Positions 19,407 through 28,598 of a stretch of 64,000 bases of DNA are shown piece by piece. Under the pieces are notes generated by a model that ran no database searches, had not been told where the DNA came from, and worked only from the letters and a program-made list of their open reading frames with translations. The position numbers were made by a program, and so were the translations under genes. Source of the stretch: Deltaproteobacteria bacterium (GTDB lineage: Bacteria > Myxococcota_A > Polyangia > Haliangiales > Haliangiaceae); contig JACCTC010000343.1 in the NCBI GenBank assembly GCA_013812655.1, forward strand, positions 1-64,000. Reading direction: 5' to 3'. Each line of letters opens with the position of its first letter. Position 1 is the first letter of the stretch.

Positions 19407-20792
19407 GTGCTGCGGATCGCGCTGTGGCTCGTGATCGCGGTGGCGTGTCGGAGCACCACGTCCGCTCCCGATCCGCTCGCGCTCGACGATGCGTACCCCG
19501 CCGAGGCGTCGCCGACTGGCGTGGTCAAGACGTTCGAGATCACCGCTGCCGAGGCGGAGCTGCCACTGATCGATGGCACCCGCCGGAAGGTGTGGGCCTA
19601 CAACGGCCAGGTCCCCGGTCCCACGTTGCGCGTCCGGCTCGGTGACACCGTGCGCGTCCAGTTCACGAACCGCTTGCCACAGGCGACGACGATCCACTGG
19701 CACGGCGTGCGAGTCCCGAACCGGATGGATGGTGTGCCTCACTCGAGCCAGCCGCCGATCGAGCCCGGCGGCACCTTCGTCTACGAGTTCGCGCCGAAGG
19801 ATGCCGGCACGTTCTGGTTTCATCCGCACATCCGCTCGAGCGAGCAGGTCGAGCGTGGGCTCTACGGCATGTTGATCGTCGAGGACAAGGTGCCGCCGCC
19901 ATACACCCAGGACGTCGTGTGGATCCTCGACGACTGGCTGCTCGGCGCCGACGGCCAGATCGTCGGCCAGTTCAATACACCCCACGATCTGTCGCACGAT
20001 GGCCGCTGGGGCAACGTGATCGCGGTCAACGCGCGCACCGATACCGCGCTCCAGCTCGCGACCGACGAGCGGATCCGGCTGCGGCTGCTCAACGCGTCGA
20101 ACGGCCGGATCTACGCGCCCGACTTCGGGGACCTCGACGCCACCGTGATCGCGGTCGACGGCATGTACCTGCGCGCGCCGATCCCGCTCGAGCGGTTCGA
20201 GCTCGCGCCTGGCAACCGCCTCGATCTCGACATCGTGTCGACCGGCAACGCGAGCCGGCGCGTCGTCGTCGTCGATCGGTTCACGAACCGGCCGAACCGG
20301 CTCGCCGAGATCGCGGTCGACGGCGGCTCGAACCCTCCGCGCTTCGCGTCACCTGCGCGCGCGCGCGTACCGGCGTGGAGCACCGGTCTGGCCGCGCCGA
20401 TCACGCAGGAGGTCCGGCTCGATGCGCGGCGTGGCGGTGCCCTAGGGATCGAGTGGACGTTCAACGGTCAGGCCTTTTCGGGGCACGAGCACCATCACCC
20501 GTCGCTCGTGCTGACCCGCGACACGTGGGCCCGCCTGCGGTTCACCAACGTCAGCGCCCGGCTCCATCCGATCCACCTGCACGGCATGTTCTTCAAGGTG
20601 ATCGCACGTAACGAGATCGCCGTGGACGAGCCGTTCTTTCGCGACACCGTGCTCGTGCACGGCCGCGAGACCGTCGACATCGGCCTGGTCCCGCTCGACG
20701 TCGGCAGCTGGATGATGCACTGCCACATCCTCGAGCACGCCGAGGCCGGGATGATGACGATGATCGACGTCGTGGCGCCGGCCGCGCGTTGA
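19407..20792 (+). CDS. Multicopper oxidase, lipoprotein-type
   Basis: 461 aa from a GTG two bases after the upstream stop. The leader ends in a lipobox-like IAVAC (about 11-15), so the enzyme should be anchored outside the inner membrane. All four copper-ligand blocks are present: HWHG (about 92), FWFHPH (about 134), HPIHLHGMFF (about 390) and HCHILEHAEAGMM (about 440). Three cupredoxin domains are spanned, as in CueO and laccases. It would oxidise Cu(I), or phenols and metals, with O2 as acceptor. No CorE-like promoter element is visible upstream, unlike for the copper ATPases. Confidence 0.9.
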   Translation: MLRIALWLVIAVACRSTTSAPDPLALDDAYPAEASPTGVVKTFEITAAEAELPLIDGTRRKVWAYNGQVPGPTLRVRLGDTVRVQFTNRLPQATTIHWHGVRVPNRMDGVPHSSQPPIEPGGTFVYEFAPKDAGTFWFHPHIRSSEQVERGLYGMLIVEDKVPPPYTQDVVWILDDWLLGADGQIVGQFNTPHDLSHDGRWGNVIAVNARTDTALQLATDERIRLRLLNASNGRIYAPDFGDLDATVIAVDGMYLRAPIPLERFELAPGNRLDLDIVSTGNASRRVVVVDRFTNRPNRLAEIAVDGGSNPPRFASPARARVPAWSTGLAAPITQEVRLDARRGGALGIEWTFNGQAFSGHEHHHPSLVLTRDTWARLRFTNVSARLHPIHLHGMFFKVIARNEIAVDEPFFRDTVLVHGRETVDIGLVPLDVGSWMMHCHILEHAEAGMMTMIDVVAPAAR

Positions 20793-20872
20793 GCGTCGCG
20801 CAATGCCATCGAATCCATCACCGAGACAATCTCCGAGACGGACGAATTGTCAGGCGGCCTGGCGATCGCGAG

Positions 20873-21070
20873 CTGTTGACCGCGGTCGCGATCGTCGTCG
20901 AGCCGGCCGTGGTGTTCACCCACAAACGCTTCACGTTCCTCGCCGGCATCCGGGCCAAGAACGTCGTCTACGAGCACATGGCCATGGAGTACGACGGCGC
21001 CACTACCAGCGAGGTCATGGTGTGGAAGCCCGAGGCCGGCGTCAAGCTGGGGCTGCGCGTCGCGTTCTGA
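20873..21070 (+). pseudogene. Probable remnant of an outer-membrane beta-barrel protein
   Basis: An open frame after the multicopper oxidase gene has an implausible first third (RIHHRDNLRDGRIVRRPGD). From about 20873 it becomes amphipathic: LLTAVAIVVEPAVVFTHKRF, then KNVVYEHMAMEYDG, then a last strand ending GVKLGLRVAF. A C-terminal aromatic residue after alternating hydrophobic residues is the usual end of an outer-membrane barrel. It has no start signal or signal peptide. I read it as the 3' end of a lost gene; a short real protein cannot be excluded. Confidence 0.35.
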
Positions 21071-21231
21071 ACCTCGACTCCGGCGAGGGAGCGCACAGCA
21101 ACGGACGTGCCGTCGAGCGACTGCAACCTCCAGGTTGAACACGGCCGGGCCGAATCGCCTTCGTGAACAAGGCAACTCGTGACAACCACGATGACGTGTG
21201 GTGGTCTCGTGCTTGCGTGCATGCCCCCACG

Positions 21232-23829
21232 ATGAAGAGGTTGACCAGCGCTGCCTGCGCGCTGCTGATGATTCCGGTTCTGGTCACGCGCCTCGCGGCG
21301 AGCCCGGCCGCCGGCGAAGGACCGGCCACCTGGGGTCCCGTACAGCGGGCGGTGCCCGAGAAGCCCGGCAAGCTCGGCGCGCGCGTCGACGGCCCCGCGG
21401 TCTCGCGGATGGTTCAGGGTCGACCGGCCGGCGGCACGCTCGCCGGCAAGACCGTGTACCTGTCGGCGGGACACGGCTGGAACTACACCGCCGGCGCGTG
21501 GCGGACCCAGCGCGGCAACACCCACGATCTCGTCGAGGACTTCATCACGATCGAGGGCGTCAACGAGTACCTGATCGGTTACCTGCACGCGATGGGCGCC
21601 TACGTAGTGCCGATCCGCGAGGCCGATCTCAACCCGAACATGGTGGTCGTCGACGACGACGCGCTGACGATCGAGGGCGAGGTCGCCGAGGTCGCGACTC
21701 AGGATCGCGGCTGGGGTGCGTTCACGACGCCGTTCGAGAGCGTCGACCTGCAGCCCTTCGCCGCGGGTGGCGCGCGGCTGATGACCGCGACTGCCGCAGA
21801 GACCGGGCGTGCCGTGTTCGCGGCGACGATCCCCGAGGCCGGCCACTACAACGTCTACGTCTCGTACGTCCAGGGTCCAGATCGCGTCGCCGACGCGCAC
21901 TTCATCGTCCGGCATGCCGGCGGCGAGTCACACGTGCGGGTCGATCAGCGACGGCACGGCTCGACGTGGGTGTTGCTCGGTCGGTGGTACTTCGACAAGG
22001 ACGCGCTGCCCGAGCACGCGGCGGTCGCGGTCGCCAACGACAGCGCCACTGCCGGCGGCAAGATCTCGTTCGATGCCGTGCGGTTCGGCGGCGGGAAGGC
22101 CCAGCACCTGCGAGGCGGCGCCACCACGGGTCGTCCGGCCTTCGAGTCTGCCGCCACGTCCTCGACGCAGCTGCTCGGCGCGCCGCGCAACGTCTACGAC
22201 TACTTCACGACGAGCGACGGCAGCGATGACGTCGTCGCGCGCCCGCGGTTCGCCGCGTGGGAGCACGAGGCCGGCGAGGATGCCGTGTACGTCGCGTATC
22301 ACACCAACGCACCGAGCCCGAGTCGCGGCACGATGTCGATCGCGTTCGGCAACACCTATCCGTGCTGCCGCGGTTATGACGACTTCGCCGGGACCGCCGG
22401 ATCGCTCCAGCTGCTCGACGCCGTCCACGACGAGCTCATGGCCGATCTGCGCAGCGCGTACGAGCCGACCTGGCGCAACGCCGGCAAGGTCACCGCTGCG
22501 CTCGGCGAGCTGAACCCCGCGCACAACGGCGAGATGCCGGCGATCCTCGTCGAGCTCGCGTTCCACGACACCGCGGCCGACGCCGAGGCGCTGCGCGATC
22601 CGCGGTTCCGCAAGATCTCCGCGCGCGCGATGGCGCAGGGCATCGCGAAGTACTTCGCCGCAAAGGATGGCCGCACCCTCGTGCTGCCGCCGGAGCCGCC
22701 GACCGCATTGCGCGTCGAGAATTCAGGCCCCGGCAAGCTGAAGATCTCGTGGCGGGCTCCCGCGGCCGAAGCCGCCGGCGGCGGGGCACCGACGAAGTAT
22801 CGCGTCTACGTCGGCGACCACGGGTACGGTTTCGACGACGGCGTCATCGTCGAGGGCGAGACGGTAACGCTCGACAACCTGCCCCGCGCGGCGCTGCGCT
22901 TCGTCCGCGTCGCGGCTGTCAACGACGGTGGCGAGTCGTTGCCGACCGAGGTCGTCGGCGCGCGGCTCGCAGCGAGTGGCGCGGCACCCGTGCTTGTCGT
23001 CGGTGGCTTCGATCGCCTCGACAAGAACTCGATGCTCCGCGAGACCGCACCGCTCGTCGGCGCGATCGATCGCTCGCGTCTCGACCGCATGAACGACGGC
23101 AGCTACGCCGCACGCCACGGCCGCGCGCTCGCCGAGGCGGGCTTCGCGTTCGATGGCGCCACCGACGAAGCGGTCGCCGAGCGTGACGTCGACCTCGCCG
23201 CGTACCGGGCGATCGACTGGTTCGCGGGTGAGCAGGCAAACGCCACCGCCCTGCCCGCCACCACGCGCACCGAGCTCGAGCGCTTCCGCACCGCCGGCGG
23301 CAAGCTCTTGCTCAGCGGGTCCGAGCTGGTCTGGGCGCTCGACACCCAGGGCACGCCCGAGGATCAGACGTTCGTCCGCGAGATGCTGCACGTCTCGCTC
23401 GGCACCGACGACGCCGGCACCTACGACGTCGTCTCGCTCGCCGGTCCATTCGCGGCGCTCGCACCGATCTCGTTCCGTGACACCGCGCCCGGTGGCTACG
23501 ACGCGGAGTTCGCCGACGTGCTCGTGCCCGGTCCGGGCGCGACCGCACTCCTCGCCTACGGTAGCGCCGACGGTGGCGTTGCCGCGGTCGCCTTCGACGG
23601 CGGCATCGTGATCGGCTTCCCGCTCGAGCTCGTGCAGGGCGCCGAGGCACGGCGCGCGCTGGTCGAGGCCGCGCTCGTTCACTTCGGCGTCGAGAAGGAC
23701 CCTGACCTGCCCGATCCCGATCCCGATGCCGAGGACCCGGCCGGCTGTGGCTGCAGCACCGGATCCGGTGGCAGCGCGGCCCTGTGGCTCGTGGTGGCGC
23801 TCTTGCTCGTGCGCCGCCGCCGCGCCTAG
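21232..23829 (+). CDS. Secreted N-acetylmuramoyl-L-alanine amidase with accessory domains and MYXO-CTERM-like tail
   Basis: 865 aa. ATG 21232 opens a signal peptide (MKRLTSAACALLMIPVLV). The Amidase_3-type zinc domain begins with VYLSAGHGWN (about 77-86, first zinc His) and resumes after an insertion with HTNAPSPSRG (about 358) and ILVELAFHD, holding a late Glu (about 440-448). The insertion (about 160-285) resembles golvesin/xanthan-lyase beta domains (VPEAGHYNVYVSYV-like). Then come a fibronectin III domain (about 488-580), a glutamine-amidotransferase-like domain (about 585-815) and an acidic linker. The tail is Gly-Cys-Gly-Cys, a hydrophobic helix and RRRRA, typical of MYXO-CTERM surface anchoring. 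It should cut peptidoglycan stem peptides outside the cell. Confidence 0.88.
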   Translation: MKRLTSAACALLMIPVLVTRLAASPAAGEGPATWGPVQRAVPEKPGKLGARVDGPAVSRMVQGRPAGGTLAGKTVYLSAGHGWNYTAGAWRTQRGNTHDLVEDFITIEGVNEYLIGYLHAMGAYVVPIREADLNPNMVVVDDDALTIEGEVAEVATQDRGWGAFTTPFESVDLQPFAAGGARLMTATAAETGRAVFAATIPEAGHYNVYVSYVQGPDRVADAHFIVRHAGGESHVRVDQRRHGSTWVLLGRWYFDKDALPEHAAVAVANDSATAGGKISFDAVRFGGGKAQHLRGGATTGRPAFESAATSSTQLLGAPRNVYDYFTTSDGSDDVVARPRFAAWEHEAGEDAVYVAYHTNAPSPSRGTMSIAFGNTYPCCRGYDDFAGTAGSLQLLDAVHDELMADLRSAYEPTWRNAGKVTAALGELNPAHNGEMPAILVELAFHDTAADAEALRDPRFRKISARAMAQGIAKYFAAKDGRTLVLPPEPPTALRVENSGPGKLKISWRAPAAEAAGGGAPTKYRVYVGDHGYGFDDGVIVEGETVTLDNLPRAALRFVRVAAVNDGGESLPTEVVGARLAASGAAPVLVVGGFDRLDKNSMLRETAPLVGAIDRSRLDRMNDGSYAARHGRALAEAGFAFDGATDEAVAERDVDLAAYRAIDWFAGEQANATALPATTRTELERFRTAGGKLLLSGSELVWALDTQGTPEDQTFVREMLHVSLGTDDAGTYDVVSLAGPFAALAPISFRDTAPGGYDAEFADVLVPGPGATALLAYGSADGGVAAVAFDGGIVIGFPLELVQGAEARRALVEAALVHFGVEKDPDLPDPDPDAEDPAGCGCSTGSGGSAALWLVVALLLVRRRRA

Positions 23830-23832
23830 CCG

Positions 23833-24246
23833 CTACCCGCGAAACCGGCGCAGCGTGTCTTCGCTCGCGAAGTACAGCACCTTGCCGGTCGTGTCCTGGA
23901 TGATCACGGCCATCGACTTGTCGACCTGTTCGCCGGTCACCGGATCGCGCGCGACGCGGCTCGACGGATCGTTGCCGAGTCGGTCCTTGCACATCGCACA
24001 GCAGCCGTAATAGGTGCGGCCGGCGACCTCGATCGGGATCTGCGGCTTGTTCATGTTCTGGTTGTTGACCATGCAGACCTGCGTCGGATCGGCGACCCGC
24101 GTCATGCCCGCTGGCAGCGCGATCGGTGCGGAGGACGAGGTCTGCCCGGTGGGCGCGGTGGTCTGAGGAGTCGAGGTGCTCTCGTTGCTACACGCCGCGA
24201 GGCCGAGCGCGAAGCCGAGCGTGATGATCGAGGTGATGAGCTTCAT
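23833..24246 (-). CDS. Metal-binding (TRASH/YHS-like) lipoprotein
   Basis: 137 aa with a lipobox (LGLAAC, about 14-19) followed by a Ser/Thr/Pro linker. The core contains VCMVNNQNMNKPQIPIEV and YYGCCAMCKDRL (about 85-96). This CCxxC next to an aromatic pair, with an earlier Cys, resembles TRASH/YHS copper-binding domains, and the similar segment [10 protein letters not shown] occurs in the copper ATPase of this window. The C-terminal DKSMAVIIQDTTGKVLYFAS fits the end of such domains. Periplasmic metal sensing or delivery is inferred. It converges with the amidase gene. Confidence 0.7.
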   Translation of the reverse strand: MKLITSIITLGFALGLAACSNESTSTPQTTAPTGQTSSSAPIALPAGMTRVADPTQVCMVNNQNMNKPQIPIEVAGRTYYGCCAMCKDRLGNDPSSRVARDPVTGEQVDKSMAVIIQDTTGKVLYFASEDTLRRFRG

Positions 24247-24308
24247 GACGTCGCAGGTATACCCAGCCTTGGGCTGGCACGCCAACCCGAACGTCCGGGC
24301 GCCCTGGC

Positions 24309-24536
24309 TTAGTGCTTGTGGCCCCCGCCGGCGTCGCCATGGCCCTCGTGCGCGCCGCCCGCGTGCGCGGCATCGAAGGCATCCGCCCACGCCTTGATCG
24401 CCGCGAGCTCGTCGCCTTGCACTGCGCCCTTGTCGTCCGCGGGCATCGTCGGTTTCTTCTCTGTGAGCCCGATCACTTCACGGATCTCGCCGCTGATCTC
24501 CATCGCATGATGTCCGCCGAACGGATACGACGTCAT
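24309..24536 (-). CDS. Small His-rich protein of unknown function
   Basis: 75 aa from an ATG at 24536, 25 bases after the upstream stop; a TTG at 24572, overlapping the upstream gene, is the alternative. The middle ([12 protein letters not shown] then [12 protein letters not shown]) resembles the C-terminal helix of class I cytochromes c, but there is no CxxCH. The tail, [19 protein letters not shown], has five His and could bind metal. There is no signal peptide. It could be a truncated cytochrome or a small metal-binding protein. The surrounding lipoprotein and copper ATPase genes make metal handling plausible. Confidence 0.45.
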   Translation of the reverse strand: MTSYPFGGHHAMEISGEIREVIGLTEKKPTMPADDKGAVQGDELAAIKAWADAFDAAHAGGAHEGHGDAGGGHKH

Positions 24537-24561
24537 GTCGAAGTGCTCGCGGACCGAATGC

Positions 24562-25284
24562 CTACTCGACAACCTGATCGATCACTTGGCGCAGGACCTC
24601 GGTCTTGAAGCTCAGGTTCACCGCCTCGAGTCCGGTCAACTTCGTCGTGATCTTGTCGCGCGCGAGCGTGTGCTCGAACGGGGATGCGGCGACCCGCTTG
24701 CCGTCCGGGATCGAGTACACGAGCACGTCTCCGGCTGCGCTCGGTGGTGTGAAGGACTTCGTGCTGTCGTCGACTGTTGGCTCCGTATACGCGCGAGTCC
24801 GCACGAAGATGATGTGGTTCACCTTCGAGAGCCTGTCGAGCGAACCTTCGACGGCTGCGGTGGTCGCGTAGCCGCTCGTATCCCAGTAGCCCTCGGCGAA
24901 CAGTTGCTTGAGCTTGGGGCCGTCCACGAGGGTTGGCCACAACGCGAGCTTGACGCGCTCGGAGCTCGGTCCCGCGAGCCAGCCGGGGCTCGCGATCAGG
25001 ATGCCGTCCTGCTCGAGGTCCATCTGTGATGGCCGGGTCTGCGACGACCTGAGCTTTTCGGCGATCGGCTCGGGCGTCGTGACGTTCGGTGCCGCGATCG
25101 CCTCGGCGTCGACTTTCTGCAGCGCCTCGAACTTCTTGCCTGCGATCGCGCGGTGCTTCTCGATGATCGGCGCGAGCGTCTGCTTCTCCGCCGCGACGCG
25201 CGCCTTGCTGTCATCTTCTGCAGATCCGCTCTTGCCGCAGCTCGCCAGCGCCGCCGTGACCATGACCGCTACGACCATTCGCAT
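24562..25284 (-). CDS. Lipoprotein of unknown function
   Basis: 240 aa from ATG 25284. The signal [16 protein letters not shown] ends in a lipobox Cys at 16. The mature part starts with a charged helix ([19 protein letters not shown], about 24-45), followed by a mixed alpha/beta domain with [25 protein letters not shown] and [14 protein letters not shown]. The last pieces look like a small periplasmic domain that handles a printed or measured value. No catalytic motif is visible. The start is 33 bases from the stop of the copper ATPase gene on the same strand, so it may be co-transcribed with it. Confidence 0.65.
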   Translation of the reverse strand: MRMVVAVMVTAALASCGKSGSAEDDSKARVAAEKQTLAPIIEKHRAIAGKKFEALQKVDAEAIAAPNVTTPEPIAEKLRSSQTRPSQMDLEQDGILIASPGWLAGPSSERVKLALWPTLVDGPKLKQLFAEGYWDTSGYATTAAVEGSLDRLSKVNHIIFVRTRAYTEPTVDDSTKSFTPPSAAGDVLVYSIPDGKRVAASPFEHTLARDKITTKLTGLEAVNLSFKTEVLRQVIDQVVE

Positions 25285-25317
25285 GCGGCGAACGTATAAC
25301 GCGTGCGTCACGGGCGT

Positions 25318-27705
25318 CTAGATCACCCGGGCGTGCGCTGCCGCGTGCTGGCGCAGCCGTAGCGCGTTGCCGATCACCGACACCGACGACAGGCTCATCG
25401 CGAGTGCCGCGAGCATCGGTGACAGCAGCCAGCCGGTGAACGGGTACAGCACGCCCGCCGCGATCGGGATGCCGGCGGCGTTGTAGACGAACGCGAAGAA
25501 GAGGTTCTGCTTGATGTTCGTCATCGTCGCGCGCGACAGCGCCCGCGCTCGCACGATGCCGCGGAGGTCGCCCTTCACGAGCGTGACGTGCGCGCTCTCC
25601 ATCGCGACGTCGGTGCCGGTGCCCATCGCGATGCCGACGTCCGCGAGTGCGAGCGCCGGGGCGTCGTTGATCCCGTCGCCGGCCATCGCGACCTTGCGGC
25701 CCTGCGCCTGGAAGCGCCGCACGTGCTCGGCCTTCTGATCGGGCAGTACCTCGGCAACGACCTCGTCGAGCCCGAGCTTGGTCGCGACGGCCTGCGCCGT
25801 GGTCTTGCTGTCGCCGGTCATCATCACGATGCGCAGCCCCTCGGCGCGCAGCGCGCGGATCGCCTCGGCCGTGGTCTCCTTGATCGGATCGGCGACCCCG
25901 ACGATGCCGGCGAGCTGACCGTCGACGGCGACGAACATCACGGTCTGGCCCTCGCCGCGCAGGGCCTCGGCGCGTGCCGCGAGCGTGCTCGCGTCGATCC
26001 CGTCGGTGTCCATCATCGCGCGGTTGCCGAGCGCAACCGGCTTGCCGTCGACGTCACCGCGGACGCCCTGGCCGGTCACCGACACGAAGTTGGTCGCCTC
26101 GCCGAGCGCGATCCCGCGATCGCGCGCGCCGGCCACGATCGCCGCGGCGAGCGGGTGCTCGCTGGCGCGTTCGAGGCTTCCCGCGTAGCGCAGCAGCGCG
26201 GCCTCGGTGTGACCGTCGGCAGCGATCGTGGACACCAGCCGCGGCTTGCCCTCGATCAGCGTCCCGGTCTTGTCGACGACGAGCGTGTCGACCGCCCGCA
26301 TCACCTCGATCGCCTCGGCGTTGCGGAACAGCACGCCCAGCGAGGCGCCCCGCCCGGTCGCGACCATGATCGACATCGGCGTCGCCAGCCCGAGCGCACA
26401 CGGACACGCGATGATCAGCACCGACACCGCGTTGACGAGCGCGTGCGCCATCGCCGGATCGCGGCCCCAGATCGACCACGCCACGAACGTCGCGATCGCG
26501 ATCACGATCACCGCGGGCACGAACCAGCCGGCGACCTGATCGGCGAGCTTCTGGATCGGCGCGCGGCTGCGCTGGGCGTCCGCGACCATCGCGACGATGC
26601 GCGCGAGCAGCGTCTCCGCGCCGACCTTGTCCGCACGCATGACGAGCGCGCCGGTGCCGTTGACCGTCGCGCCGATCACGCGCTCGCCGGGACGCTTCTC
26701 GACGGGGATCGACTCGCCGGTCACCATCGACTCGTCGACGGCCGACGCGCCCTCGAGCACGACGCCATCGACCGGCACCTTCTCGCCGGGACGCACGCGC
26801 AGCCGATCGCCGACGCGGATCGCATCGAGCGGGGCGTCGGCCTCGCTGCCGTCCTCGCCGATCCGGCGCGCCGACGTCGCCGCCATGCCGAGCAGCTTGC
26901 GGATCGCCGCGCCGGTCGAGCTTCGTGCGCGCAGCTCGAGCACCTGGCCGAGCAGGATCAGCGTGACGATCACGCCCGCTGCCTCGAAGTACGTGCCGAC
27001 CGTGCCGTCGTGCATGCGGAACGCAGGCGGAAACCAGTCGGGGACCAGCGCGGCGACCACGCTGTAGCCGAACGCCGTGGCGACGCCGAGCCCGATCAGC
27101 GTGAACATGTTGAGGTGGCGATTCCGCAACGATGCGGCGAACCGCACGTAGAACGGCCACGCGGCCCACGTACAGATCGGCAGCGCGAGCGCGAGCTCGG
27201 TCCACACCCGCGCGCGCCCGGTGACGATCGCGAGACCGACCATCTCACCCATCGCGATCGCGAACAGCGGGATCGTGAACGCCGCCGCGATCCAGAACCG
27301 GCGCGTCATGTCGACGAGCTCGTGATCGGGACCGGCGTCGAGGGTCGGCAGCGTCGGCTCGAGTGCCATGCCGCAGATCGGACAGCTGCCCGGCACATCG
27401 CGGAGGATCTCCGGGTGCATCGGACACGTGTAGGTCGTCCCCGGCGCAACCGGTGCGGGCGCCGCGGCCACCTGCGCAACCGGTGCGGGCTCGGTGTACT
27501 TCGCCGGATCCGCCGCGAACCGGTCCTTGCAGCGAGCGCTGCAGAACAGCACATCGTGGCCGCCGTGCACCAGGTGGTGGGCGGTGGTCGGCTTGACGAT
27601 CATCCCGCAGACCGGATCCTTTGCTGACGCCGGCTCGGTCGCGGCGAGCTCGGGGTGAGCGTGCGGCTGCGAGGAATGCGGGTGGTGATGCTGTGGCGTG
27701 CTCAT
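25318..27705 (-). CDS. Copper-translocating P1B-type ATPase with His-rich, YHS and HMBD N-terminus
   Basis: 795 aa. ATG 27705 starts a His-rich leader ([12 protein letters not shown]). A YHS-type domain follows (DPVCGMIV about 31, [10 protein letters not shown] about 55), then a heavy-metal-binding domain ([17 protein letters not shown], about 90-115). The ATPase core has TGES (about 330), CPC in a membrane helix (about 435), DKTG with the phosphorylated Asp (about 477), the SEHP motif (about 515) and GDGINDAP (about 677). CPC and DKTG indicate a Cu(I) exporter. There is no HMA domain, unlike the copA at 58712. A TGTAATG-N15-CGTC element lies at 27723-27748, just upstream. GCGAGG is the likely ribosome site. 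Confidence 0.92.
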   Translation of the reverse strand: MSTPQHHHPHSSQPHAHPELAATEPASAKDPVCGMIVKPTTAHHLVHGGHDVLFCSARCKDRFAADPAKYTEPAPVAQVAAAPAPVAPGTTYTCPMHPEILRDVPGSCPICGMALEPTLPTLDAGPDHELVDMTRRFWIAAAFTIPLFAIAMGEMVGLAIVTGRARVWTELALALPICTWAAWPFYVRFAASLRNRHLNMFTLIGLGVATAFGYSVVAALVPDWFPPAFRMHDGTVGTYFEAAGVIVTLILLGQVLELRARSSTGAAIRKLLGMAATSARRIGEDGSEADAPLDAIRVGDRLRVRPGEKVPVDGVVLEGASAVDESMVTGESIPVEKRPGERVIGATVNGTGALVMRADKVGAETLLARIVAMVADAQRSRAPIQKLADQVAGWFVPAVIVIAIATFVAWSIWGRDPAMAHALVNAVSVLIIACPCALGLATPMSIMVATGRGASLGVLFRNAEAIEVMRAVDTLVVDKTGTLIEGKPRLVSTIAADGHTEAALLRYAGSLERASEHPLAAAIVAGARDRGIALGEATNFVSVTGQGVRGDVDGKPVALGNRAMMDTDGIDASTLAARAEALRGEGQTVMFVAVDGQLAGIVGVADPIKETTAEAIRALRAEGLRIVMMTGDSKTTAQAVATKLGLDEVVAEVLPDQKAEHVRRFQAQGRKVAMAGDGINDAPALALADVGIAMGTGTDVAMESAHVTLVKGDLRGIVRARALSRATMTNIKQNLFFAFVYNAAGIPIAAGVLYPFTGWLLSPMLAALAMSLSSVSVIGNALRLRQHAAAHARVI

Positions 27706-27722
27706 CGGGGCCTCGCTGACAC

Positions 27723-27748
27723 GACGCCGTGGGTGCTCCGCCATTACA
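27723..27748 (-). promoter_or_regulatory. Putative CorE-like ECF promoter of the 25318 copper ATPase gene
   Basis: On the minus strand TGTAATG (27748-27742) is followed after exactly 15 bases by CGTC (27726-27723). The ATG is 17 bases further on, so the leader would be very short. The same 26-base layout precedes the copA operon, copZ and the MFS gene near 58 kb. Upstream GCAGG also matches GCAGGG before the copA element. Confidence 0.65.
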
Positions 27749-27836
27749 CCTGCAAGAACGGGAGGCGATCTCGACGGGTGTCGACGACGACGTCCGAGCG
27801 CTCGCGCTCGCTCCTGATCTGACCGATGCTGGGCGT

Positions 27837-28598
27837 GTGATCGAGCTGCACGACGTGGGCAAGCGGTACGGAGCGACCTGGGTCGTACGGCACGTGACGA
27901 TGCCGATCGCGCGCGGCGAGCTCGTCGCCGTGCTCGGTGAATCGGGCAGCGGCAAGACCACGCTCGTCAAGATGATCAATCGACTGATCGATCCTGACGA
28001 GGGCACGGTCAAGATCGACGGTCGCGACGTGCGCGACGCCGATCCGGTCGCCCTGCGGCGGACGATCGGCTACGTGATCCAGCAGGTCGGCCTGCTGCCG
28101 CACCTCACCGTCAGCGACAACGTCGCGATGGTGCCTCGCCTGCTCGGATGGTCCGCGGCCGACATCCAGGCCCGTGTCGACGAGCTGCTCGAGCTGGTCG
28201 AGCTGCCGGCGACCACGTACCGCGCTCGCTACCCCGATCAGCTCTCGGGCGGCCAGCGCCAGCGCGTCGGCGTCGCGCGCGCACTCGCCGCCCGGCCGCG
28301 CGTGTTGCTGCTCGACGAGCCGTTCGGTGCGCTCGATCCGATCACTCGCGTGGGACTTCAAGACAAGCTCCGGCGCATCCACCTCGAGCTCGGGCTGACC
28401 TCGATCCTGGTGACCCACGACATGGTCGAGGCGCTCGTGATGGCCGACCGCATCGCCGTGATGTTGCGTGGCGAGCTGCGCCAGCTCGCGACGCCGGCCG
28501 AGCTGTTCGCCGCGCCAGCCGACGAGTATGTGGCAAGGCTCGTCGGGATGGCCCGCACCCAGGGCGAGCAACTGCGTGCACTCGGCGGCGCCGGATGA
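27837..28598 (+). CDS. Osmoprotectant (glycine betaine/choline) ABC transporter ATP-binding protein
   Basis: 253 aa from GTG 27837 ([12 protein letters not shown]), where family homology begins; the 36 codons before it are not ABC-like. Walker [10 protein letters not shown] (about 39-47), the Q-loop region [12 protein letters not shown] (about 80), signature LSGGQRQRV (about 135), Walker [14 protein letters not shown] (about 155) and switch His in VTHD (about 190) are all intact. Similar to OpuCA/ProV but without the C-terminal CBS pair. It energises import through the membrane protein of the next gene, with which it overlaps by four bases (ATGA). Confidence 0.9.
   Translation: MIELHDVGKRYGATWVVRHVTMPIARGELVAVLGESGSGKTTLVKMINRLIDPDEGTVKIDGRDVRDADPVALRRTIGYVIQQVGLLPHLTVSDNVAMVPRLLGWSAADIQARVDELLELVELPATTYRARYPDQLSGGQRQRVGVARALAARPRVLLLDEPFGALDPITRVGLQDKLRRIHLELGLTSILVTHDMVEALVMADRIAVMLRGELRQLATPAELFAAPADEYVARLVGMARTQGEQLRALGGAG

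Noticed and set aside
25588-27627. A 679-codon plus-strand open frame opposite the copper ATPase
   Set aside because: The composition is almost all Arg, Asp, His and Gly, as expected from GC-rich DNA read antisense. The minus strand has every P1B-ATPase motif.
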